In this document: positions 1 to 5,461 of the stretch, piece by piece
Layout: every line of letters starts with the position of its first letter
How positions within the stretch are numbered: position 1 is the stretch's first letter
Origin: Cyanobacteriota bacterium
GTDB lineage: Bacteria > Cyanobacteriota > Cyanobacteriia > Phormidesmidales > Phormidesmidaceae
Direction of reading: 5' to 3'
DNA: 6,150 nt
NCBI GenBank assembly: GCA_027619675.1
Contig: JAQCHG010000115.1
Span: 1-6,150, forward strand
Notes under the pieces: model-generated
Databases searched by the model: none
Told to the model about the DNA's origin: nothing
Seen by the model: only the letters and a program-made list of their open reading frames with translations
Position numbers and translations under genes: made by a program

Positions 1-921
1 TTGGTAGACGCCTACGGAGCAAACGCCATGGCCCCCGCCTACTGGCAACGGCTACGGCAGGCGGGGGTGGCGGTGCGGTTGTTTCAACCCTTTTCCTGGC
101 GGGATCCTTTAGCCTATTTGCGACGCAACCACCGCAAATTGCTGATTGTGGATCAGCAGGTGGCCCTGATTGGCGGTGCGGGGATTTCTGACCAATGGGA
201 TGGCCATTTTCGGGGTGGCCATTACCCCCCTTGGTTTGATTTTGAAAGTCGCTGGCAAGGTCCGGTGGTGGGGCTCTTGACCGGGTTCTTTTGGCAGCAT
301 TGGCTGGATGCGGGCGGGGATGTGAATCTCCTCGATCACCAACCCCTCCGCTCGACGGCTGCTGAACCTGCCGCCATCGTGGTGACGCCGGGAGAAGATC
401 CCAGCCCCCGTGACTCCCCTATTCGCGGTCTCTTTCACATTTGTGTGTTGGCGGCCAAACACCGGGTATGGATCGCCAGCCCGTATCTACTGCCCGATCG
501 CGCCACTTGTCATACCCTGGCCCAAGCCCGTGGGCGGGGGGTAGATGTACGCATCGTCACCATGGGTCCCCGCAGCGACAAGCCCTTGGTTTGGGATGTG
601 GCCCGCAGTCGCTACGGTCGTCTGCTATCGGCAGGGGTGGATTTGTATGAGCATCAGTCCAGCATGATGCATGCCAAGGTGATTTTGATCGATCAGCACT
701 GGGTCAGTGCGGGCAGCGCCAACCTCGATCCCCGCAGCTTTTTCCACAATGATGAGTTTAATCTCTGCACCTGCGATCGTACCCTATTGGCATCGGTGGA
801 GCAACTATTTGAGCAAGCCTTTGCCCACAGTCGGTTGATCACGCCAAAACAGTGGCGACAGCGACCCCTGGGGCAACGACTCCGGGGCTCCCTGGGCAAT
901 GTGCTGTACTGGCAGCTTTAG
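1..921 (+). CDS. Phospholipase D-like / cardiolipin synthase-like protein, 5'-truncated by window edge
   Basis: Two-domain PLD-superfamily enzyme, of which 306 residues are visible. The first HKD motif is H44-K46-D51, followed by a GG pair at 58-59. The second is H224-K226-D231, followed by GSAN at 238-241 and a DPRS stretch at 243-246. Family knowledge: the two HKD histidines form one active site that works through a phospho-histidine intermediate. Members such as ClsB make cardiolipin by transferring a phosphatidyl group at the inner membrane. The first codon in view is TTG, but the reading frame starts inside a conserved part of the first PLD domain, so the real start lies upstream; bacterial ClsB-like proteins are usually about 400 residues. 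The C-terminus, ending in a LYWQL-type tail before TAG, looks intact. Substrate cannot be read from sequence: cardiolipin synthase, transphosphatidylase or another PLD activity are all possible. Confidence 0.93.
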   Translation: MVDAYGANAMAPAYWQRLRQAGVAVRLFQPFSWRDPLAYLRRNHRKLLIVDQQVALIGGAGISDQWDGHFRGGHYPPWFDFESRWQGPVVGLLTGFFWQHWLDAGGDVNLLDHQPLRSTAAEPAAIVVTPGEDPSPRDSPIRGLFHICVLAAKHRVWIASPYLLPDRATCHTLAQARGRGVDVRIVTMGPRSDKPLVWDVARSRYGRLLSAGVDLYEHQSSMMHAKVILIDQHWVSAGSANLDPRSFFHNDEFNLCTCDRTLLASVEQLFEQAFAHSRLITPKQWRQRPLGQRLRGSLGNVLYWQL

Positions 922-994
922 GCCCCAGAGGCTGCATTCTCGCCCTCCAACACCGTGCGGTCTACTATTTGCCCACCATTTCCCGAAGCCGGGG

Positions 995-1047
995 AATGGA
1001 TGGTCAAGGGCGCGGTGATGTCCACCCAAGGGTGCTGCCCATCCATT
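995..1047. repeat. 9-bp perfect inverted repeat enclosing smaller hairpins
   Basis: The arms AATGGATGG (995-1003) and CCATCCATT (1039-1047) are perfectly complementary and enclose 35 bases. Inside, GGTG/CACC (1014-1017 with 1023-1026) or CACCC/GGGTG (1023-1027 with 1030-1034) can pair, but not both at once. The element lies between two convergent genes, where a bidirectional terminator would be expected. Neither flank carries a run of T, so an intrinsic terminator is not clearly supported. Confidence 0.4.
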
Positions 1048-1082
1048 AAGAAGATTTCTGGCAATGAAATTACCCGGTATAC

Positions 1083-1114
1083 GGTGCGTCACGCTGCGCT
1101 GACGTCACCCTACG
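1083..1114. repeat. REP-like intergenic palindrome
   Basis: Left arm GTGCGTCA (1084-1091), an eight-base CGCTGCGC centre (1092-1099), and right arm TGACG-T-CAC (1100-1108), followed by CCTACG. The arms pair over 8 bp with one unpaired T at 1105. From memory, this resembles an intergenic palindrome of the form GTGCGTTACGC...TAACGCACCCTACG that is scattered through many cyanobacterial genomes; I could not search for copies. The extra T suggests a decayed copy. It sits in the convergent gap, a usual place for such repeats. Confidence 0.5.
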
Positions 1115-1177
1115 GCGGGTAAACTCTTTCCCGAAGATCGCCTAAGCGCTTGAGTGCTGGTAGGACACGACAGGTCC

Positions 1178-1657
1178 CTAAGCGATCGCGGCAGCACCAA
1201 ACAAAATTAGAGTCCCTAACCAACCCACAATCACCCCATAACCACAGGCGGCAAGGGTGCGGAGCGCTCGGGGACGTTGATATCGCCACACCATAAAGGC
1301 CAACGTGCAGCTATAGAGCAGCTCCTGTAGCGGAAAGGCGGGGAGATCAATCTGGCCATCCACCCAAAACAGCAGCAGCGTCCACAGGGTAAACATCACA
1401 AAACTGTTCACTACGGGCGCGCCCCGATGGTTGGCCGGTACCTTCAGGCGGTTGATGTAACCCACGTAAAAGGCTGCCAGCAACGGCACCCCCGCTGCTG
1501 CCAAACTACGGATCCCTGGCCCAACCCCCTGTTGAAAGCTAGCGGCGATCGCGCCGCCTAGATTGCTGAGTAGTAAACCCAGCGCTATCAGTAGCACGAT
1601 GGCATTGATGGCCCGTCGTCGGTTGCGGGCATGGCTGGGATCAGGGCGGGAAGACAT
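1178..1657 (-). CDS. Unrecognised small integral membrane protein
   Basis: Predicted 159-residue protein that I do not assign to a family. A charged N-terminus with an RNRRR cluster (11-15) precedes about five hydrophobic segments, near residues 17-38, 49-68, 83-100, 109-125 and 131-156. This suggests an inner-membrane or thylakoid protein with the N-terminus in the cytoplasm by the positive-inside rule. No catalytic motif, metal site or soluble domain is visible. The start chosen is ATG at 1657. A GTG at 1687 would add ten residues, and an in-frame TAG at 1697-1699 rules out anything longer. Neither start has a clear Shine-Dalgarno sequence. The gene follows the ammonium-sensor kinase on the same strand, but 351 bases separate them, so a shared transcript is only possible. 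Coherent hydrophobic periodicity and a basic N-terminus argue that it is a real gene. Confidence 0.75.
   Translation of the reverse strand: MSSRPDPSHARNRRRAINAIVLLIALGLLLSNLGGAIAASFQQGVGPGIRSLAAAGVPLLAAFYVGYINRLKVPANHRGAPVVNSFVMFTLWTLLLFWVDGQIDLPAFPLQELLYSCTLAFMVWRYQRPRALRTLAACGYGVIVGWLGTLILFGAAAIA
1182..1189. repeat. HIP1 octamer GCGATCGC
   Basis: The palindromic octamer GCGATCGC is highly over-represented in many cyanobacterial genomes (established knowledge). This copy lies inside the last codons of the small membrane protein gene, just before its stop. It supports a cyanobacterial origin rather than a local function. Confidence 0.85.
1545..1552. repeat. HIP1 octamer GCGATCGC
   Basis: Second copy, within the membrane protein gene. 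It is nested in a slightly longer palindrome, GGCGATCGCGCC (1544-1555 region). Confidence 0.8.
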
Positions 1658-2008
1658 AGCGACAAGGGAAAGCAATGGACCATCCACATCAGGGCTCTAC
1701 ATCAGATCAACGGGTAGGGATCGCCAAATCGTAGGGGTGGTCCCCAAATCCCGGTTGTGTGTTGCCTTAGAGCCCGGACATTACCGTCCTAACCTATCGG
1801 ACTCCCATCGGTATTCGGTTCCCCCCGTCGAGGGAATTTGGGCTGGACTTAGGTCTGTCTCTGGCCATGAATGGCCGCCATAGAGAGTCACCAGGGTCCT
1901 GCCTACCCCTGCCTTTAGGGCCGATGCCGTTCCCAACGGCTGGACCATCCATGACCACCAGCCCCCTTGCTGTACAAAGGCCACAACTCCTATGGGGCCA
2001 ATGACCCA
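1658..2008. other. Intergenic stretch without a convincing gene
   Basis: The stretch lies between the kinase stop and the start of the membrane protein gene. Open frames of about 70 codons exist on the minus strand (starting near 1984 and 2009), but they overlap in different frames, show no recognisable motif and have no ribosome binding site. Visible structure is limited to small inverted repeats: GGCCAT/ATGGCC at 1863-1876, GCCGTT/AACGGC at 1926-1940 and GGGG/CCCC at 1734-1745. The 1926-1940 hairpin is downstream of the kinase stop on the minus strand, but no T-run follows. No good promoter for the membrane protein gene was found. Confidence 0.5.
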
Positions 2009-4687
2009 CTAGGCCGCTTGGGGATCGGCAACGTCGTGGTTGACAGGAATTTCAATCAAAAAATGTGTCCCCTCACCAGGGGTAGACGTGCATTTCAAAT
2101 GCCCCCGATGGCGCTCCACCACAATTTGATAGCTGATGGCCATCCCCAACCCCGTGCCTTTGCCCACGGGCTTTGTGGTAAAAAACGGATCCAACATCCG
2201 CCGCTGCACTGCTTCTGGGATGCCGACGCCGTTGTCGGTGAAATGCACCCGCACCCACTCATCGGCCATGCTTTCTGTTTGCAATGTGATGTGGGGAATA
2301 AAGCCGCCCTCCTCGGGGTCCCCTATTCCAGCCGCCCCTAAGGCTTCTAACTTTTCCTCTAGGGCATCAATGGCATTGGTGAGCAGATTCATAAACACTT
2401 GGTTCAATTGCCCTGGATAACAATCCACCTTGGGCAAATCGCTGTAATGGCGCGTCACCTCAATGGCGGGGCGGGTGCCCTTGGCCTTTAATCGCCCCCC
2501 CAGAATGGTGAGGGTGCTGTCCAAGCCTTGGTGAATATCCACCCGCTTGAGTTCCGCCCCCCCCGCATGGGAAAAGTCCCGTAGGGATTTCACAATTTCT
2601 GTAATCCGCTCTGCCCCGCCCCGCATGGAATTGAGGATCTTCGGTAAATCCTGGACCAGGTAGTCCATGTCCACAGACTTTAGCTGTTTGCGTAGGACTG
2701 GGGGCACGTCTACAAATTCGCGGCGGAAGCCATTCAGCAAGTCCATCAGGTCTTGTAGATAGTCTTCTACATAGCTGAGATTGCCGTAAATGAAGTTGAT
2801 GGGGTTATTGATCTCATGGGCTACCCCAGCCACCAATTGCCCCAGGCTCGACATCTTTTCACTGTGGATCAGTTGCAATTGGGTTTGCTGTAACTCCTTG
2901 AGGGTGGCCTCCAACTGACGGGTTTTGAGATCCTTCGCTTCGGCCTCTTGCAACGCTTCTTCTGCCTGTTTGCGGAGGGTAATGTCCCGCAGGATCAGGG
3001 TGTAGCAGCTTTCTCGCCCCATGCGCAGGGGCGAGACGGTCACCTCCACAGGAAACGTCCCGCCACTGCGGCGACGGCCCAAAATTTCGTAGGGGCTGCC
3101 ATCTTGGCTGGCCTTAGCCAGAAACTGTTGCAAGGTGGTTTGGGAATCCGGAGCGTTGGCGGGTAAATCTTCCCGGTTGAGTTCCACCAGACTCAGCAGC
3201 GACTGTTTTTGCAGGGTTTGATCCGACTGGCCGAAGAGTTTGCCAACGGCAGGATTAGCGCTGCGGATTTGCAGGGTTTGCTGGGAGACGGTGACGATCG
3301 CCTCAATGGCCCGTTCCACAATCACATCGGTGCGGGCAAGGGCCTGCTCTAGGGCGGCAATCACCCGGTTGTAGCGGGCCGCAATTTGCCCCACCGGGGT
3401 AAACATCTCCACGGGGACCCGCAGGCTCAGATCCCCCGTGCGTTCTTGGCGGCGCATGGTGGTGAACAGATCCACCAAATCACTGACGGCCCCATGCTCA
3501 GCCACATTGAGGCCAATGTGCTCATGCTTGCGTCGCACCCGCAGGGGCCAACGCCGATTGGTCATGTAGAGAATCAAAAAGGTCAGGCCAAAGGCCCAAA
3601 CCGCCGCCGTGCCAATGCCTGCCAACTGCACCCAAAACTGATTGACCCGACTCAGGCCCGTATTAATCAGGGTCAAATCCCCAAACAGGGCCACCGCCAG
3701 GGTGCCCCAGATGCCCGCACTGAGGTGGACCGGAATCGCCCCCACCGCATCATCCAAGCGCAGCCGTTCTAGAAGCCGTTCGGCGGCTAACATCCACAAA
3801 CTGCCGATCGCCCCAATCATCACCGATGAGCTGGCCGTGACCACATGGCAATTGGCGGTAATGGCCACCAACCCCGCCAGGGACCCGTTCATCACAGCGG
3901 TCACCGGGACCCGTTGGTGGCGGCCTATGTGCAGCAAGATAGGGGTGACCAACCCCGCTGACCCTGCCAACACCGTGTTGACGATAATGCCGGGGACTTG
4001 GTCGTTGAGGGCCAAAACGCTGCCGCCGTTGAACCCAAACCACCCTACCCACAGCAACAAAGCCCCCAGTAGGGCCAGGGGGAGGTCGTACCCCACCAGC
4101 AACGGTTGCCGCCGCTTGGGGGAAAACCGACCGATGCGGGGGCCGACGATGATGACCGCTGCTAGGGAGACCCAGCCCCCGACACTATGGACTACCGTTG
4201 ATCCGGCAAAGTCCACAAATCCCAGGGCTCCTAGCCAACCCAGGCTGTTGCCGCTATCCAGACCATTCCAGGCCCAATGGCCAAAGATGGGGTAGATAAT
4301 GCCAGACACCAGTAGGGCGATCGCCAGGTAGATGTTGAACCGCATCCGTTCCGCCACTGCCCCCGACACAATGGTGACAGCGGTGCTGCAAAACATCGCC
4401 TGGAACAGAAAAAAGGCCACTGGCCAAACGTCCCCCTGCCCCACCTCCGGTGCCAGGTGAGTGGTGCCGAGCCAGCCAAAGTGGGTACTCCCAAACATCA
4501 GGCCGTAGCCAAACAACCAGAAGCACAACACCGACACCCCAGCATCGGCAATGTTTTTAATCACCACATTGATGGTGTTTTTACTGCGGGTTGACCCCGC
4601 CTCCAAACACAGGAATCCTGCCTGCATCAGGAACACCAGGGCGGCGCACACCAAGACCCACAGAATGTCAATCAGCGATTTATCCAT
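2009..4687 (-). CDS. Ammonium transporter (Amt)-histidine kinase fusion, likely ammonium sensor kinase
   Basis: The 892-residue form starts at ATG 4687. Residues below count from an alternative TTG at 4696 (895 residues); an in-frame TGA at 4697-4699 excludes longer forms.

Amt domain, about 1-403: eleven hydrophobic segments. By eye against E. coli AmtB it retains the gate phenylalanines (F102, F222), recruitment-site W143 and S226, D162, and the twin pore histidines H170 and H324. It ends in a GLNVAEHGA stretch (395-403) typical of Amt C-tails.

Next come a HAMP-like segment (405-453, with GDLSLRV at 421-427), a PAS domain (about 457-573) and a coiled coil (574-612).

Kinase core: phosphoacceptor H627 in HEINNP, N box N770/N774, G1 box DNGVGI (821-826), F box 838-839, and G2 box GKGTGLG (845-851).

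There is no receiver domain and no adjacent response regulator. The protein probably senses external ammonium; whether it also transports is open. Confidence 0.95.
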   Translation of the reverse strand: MDKSLIDILWVLVCAALVFLMQAGFLCLEAGSTRSKNTINVVIKNIADAGVSVLCFWLFGYGLMFGSTHFGWLGTTHLAPEVGQGDVWPVAFFLFQAMFCSTAVTIVSGAVAERMRFNIYLAIALLVSGIIYPIFGHWAWNGLDSGNSLGWLGALGFVDFAGSTVVHSVGGWVSLAAVIIVGPRIGRFSPKRRQPLLVGYDLPLALLGALLLWVGWFGFNGGSVLALNDQVPGIIVNTVLAGSAGLVTPILLHIGRHQRVPVTAVMNGSLAGLVAITANCHVVTASSSVMIGAIGSLWMLAAERLLERLRLDDAVGAIPVHLSAGIWGTLAVALFGDLTLINTGLSRVNQFWVQLAGIGTAAVWAFGLTFLILYMTNRRWPLRVRRKHEHIGLNVAEHGAVSDLVDLFTTMRRQERTGDLSLRVPVEMFTPVGQIAARYNRVIAALEQALARTDVIVERAIEAIVTVSQQTLQIRSANPAVGKLFGQSDQTLQKQSLLSLVELNREDLPANAPDSQTTLQQFLAKASQDGSPYEILGRRRSGGTFPVEVTVSPLRMGRESCYTLILRDITLRKQAEEALQEAEAKDLKTRQLEATLKELQQTQLQLIHSEKMSSLGQLVAGVAHEINNPINFIYGNLSYVEDYLQDLMDLLNGFRREFVDVPPVLRKQLKSVDMDYLVQDLPKILNSMRGGAERITEIVKSLRDFSHAGGAELKRVDIHQGLDSTLTILGGRLKAKGTRPAIEVTRHYSDLPKVDCYPGQLNQVFMNLLTNAIDALEEKLEALGAAGIGDPEEGGFIPHITLQTESMADEWVRVHFTDNGVGIPEAVQRRMLDPFFTTKPVGKGTGLGMAISYQIVVERHRGHLKCTSTPGEGTHFLIEIPVNHDVADPQAA
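4317..4324. repeat. HIP1 octamer GCGATCGC
   Basis: Third copy, in the Amt-coding part of the fusion gene. Its presence here argues that this gene has resided in a HIP1-bearing genome long enough to share its signature. Confidence 0.8.
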
Positions 4688-4933
4688 GCCAGTCAATCAC
4701 AGTGCTCTGGAATCCTTGTCGAGGCAAGTCAACGTGGACAAACAGTTGAGTCAGATGAACGCCGCCGATACTGCCAATGATTCCCAAGAAAGGCAAGTCT
4801 GTGGATGGCAGCCAAGGGCTGAAAAGGCTGGCTATACAACCTGAACCGGGGTAACTCCGCGATAGCGGCAGAGAAAACGGCACTATGACTGTTTTTCGCC
4901 TCAATTTGCTGCTAAGCCAGCATCCTAAAAGGC

Positions 4934-4959
4934 CGAAGTACCCGAGGGTGTTCACTTCG
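4934..4959 (-). terminator. Hairpin, possible weak terminator or attenuator on the minus strand
   Basis: CGAAGT (4934-4939) pairs with ACTTCG (4954-4959), and ACC/GGT (4940-4942 with 4947-4949) can stack inside. Read on the minus strand, the hairpin is followed by GCCTTTTA, a short T-run. That fits a weak intrinsic terminator or an attenuator about 250 bases before the kinase start. The T-run is short and interrupted, so this is tentative. Confidence 0.25.
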
Positions 4960-5012
4960 CACAGTTTCTGAATGGATCCGCGCTGGCTGTAGGTCACGCC
5001 TCCGAGGGGAAC

Positions 5013-5026
5013 GCCTACGTTTAGGC
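5013..5026. repeat. Small hairpin GCCTA-CGTT-TAGGC
   Basis: A perfect 5-bp stem (5013-5017 with 5022-5026) closes a four-base loop. It lies directly beside the larger stem-loop that begins at 5034, so the two could belong to one structured RNA. Confidence 0.35.
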
Positions 5027-5033
5027 AGAGAAT

Positions 5034-5096
5034 GGCTAGGGGCTATCACCAGTTAACGGGAAAACCCTTGATGTGCAAGGATGACAGCCCTTAGCC
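5034..5096. other. Long imperfect stem-loop, candidate structured RNA or leader element
   Basis: The arms at 5034-5048 and 5082-5096 are complementary over 15 positions: 13 Watson-Crick pairs, one G-U pair and one A-C mismatch, on either strand. The 33-base apical part can fold as CCTTG/CAAGG (5066-5070 with 5076-5080) or as GGG/CCC (5058-5060 with 5065-5067). These two share bases and exclude each other. The element matches no riboswitch or RNA family that I recognise. It could be a small RNA, a leader of either flanking gene, or a remnant of a mobile repeat. Confidence 0.35.
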
Positions 5097-5174
5097 CCAG
5101 AATAGAGGCGAGTGCGGTAATACCTACCCGGCAAGGCGTTTACCTGTCATGGATGACGTGTCCTAGGAAAGTTT

Positions 5175-5193
5175 CTTTAAAGGAGGATTAAAG
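5175..5193 (+). other. Hairpin presenting a Shine-Dalgarno-like sequence in its loop
   Basis: CTTTAA (5175-5180) pairs with TTAAAG (5188-5193) and leaves AGGAGGA in the loop. With the preceding bases it forms AAAGGAGG, a strong complement to the 3' end of 16S rRNA. No ATG, GTG or TTG follows at normal spacing. The nearest is TTG at 5201, 14 bases away, which opens a featureless 37-codon frame ending at 5314. Confidence 0.3.
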
Positions 5194-5200
5194 CGGTCCT

Positions 5201-5229
5201 TTGACCTTACAGGGAATGGGGCCTCAAAT
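5201..5229 (+). promoter_or_regulatory. Candidate sigma-70-type promoter for the ABC ATPase gene
   Basis: TTGACC (5201-5206) matches five of six bases of the -35 consensus. After a 17-base spacer, TCAAAT (5224-5229) matches four of six of the -10 consensus. Transcription would begin near 5236 and give a leader of about 225 bases before the ATPase start. A hairpin AAATCC/GGATTT (5226-5240) overlaps the -10 box. Confidence 0.35.
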
Positions 5230-5461
5230 CCGCAGGATTTCTGGTGAAAACGTGGCCGACTATCCTCGGGCAGCGGCGGGCCGCCCTCCTACTTCCCCCG
5301 CCCATTCGTCCTAGGGAGCGGGGCACAACAACGTTACGGTGTGCGGTCCGTCCTGCTGTGACGACTGGATGATTCTAAGGGGGAAGGCCCTGATCTGCTC
5401 TGGTAAGGTAGGAAGCAGCTTCAGGTCAGCAACATCAAGAGCAGTCGATTTACTGGACGCA

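Larger units (their letters stand above)
4688..5461. other. Long divergent intergenic region with several inverted repeats
   Basis: These 774 bases separate the minus-strand sensor kinase from the plus-strand ABC ATPase. Open frames here overlap the flanking genes or lack any recognisable motif. The region must hold the promoters of both genes. It is rich in inverted repeats, the clearest at 4934-4959, 5013-5026, 5034-5096, 5175-5193 and 5226-5240 (AAATCC/GGATTT). No tRNA was seen, and none of the conserved cores of tmRNA, RNase P RNA or SRP RNA was recognised. No NtcA box of the form GTA-N8-TAC was found on either strand, which is notable given the nitrogen-related kinase. Confidence 0.6.

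Noticed and set aside
1781..2009. Two overlapping minus-strand open frames of about 70 codons downstream of the kinase.
   Set aside because: They lie in different frames over the same DNA, have no known motif and no start signal; likely chance frames in GC-rich sequence.
3642..4295. A 217-codon plus-strand open frame opposite the Amt-coding region.
   Set aside because: It is antisense to a strongly supported domain, low in complexity and rich in Pro, Arg and Thr, as expected for a shadow of GC-rich codons.
4680..4997. A 105-codon minus-strand open frame with hydrophobic content upstream of and overlapping the kinase start.
   Set aside because: No recognisable motif, no ribosome binding site, and it overlaps the start of the kinase gene in another frame.
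5201..5314. Small 37-codon frame from TTG 5201 after the AAAGGAGG site.
   Set aside because: The 14-base spacing is too long, the peptide is featureless, and the TTG coincides with a better -35 box.
5288..5325. Minus-strand GGAAGTAGG (5288-5296) next to a CCCCGC/GCGGGG pairing, recalling the glutamine riboswitch (glnA RNA / downstream-peptide motif).
   Set aside because: The other conserved parts that I recall, a CGTTCA stretch upstream and a GAAGGAACG-like stretch downstream that close the junction, are missing. The site is also about 600 bases from the kinase start. An Infernal hit to those families would reverse this.
5312..5420. Plus-strand similarity to a TPP riboswitch, notably CCTGATCTG near 5389-5397 followed by GGTAGGAAGC.
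   Set aside because: The invariant CTGAGA is absent (CTGTGA is seen), the GGGTGC element is not matched, and the stem after TGATCTG does not fold like P5. Sugar transporter ATPases are not usual TPP targets. Judged a chance match.
5386..5445. GGAAGCAGC and AGGTCAG near 5411-5429, words typical of the SRP RNA apical loop.
   Set aside because: They occur in the wrong order and the surrounding sequence does not form the long SRP hairpin.
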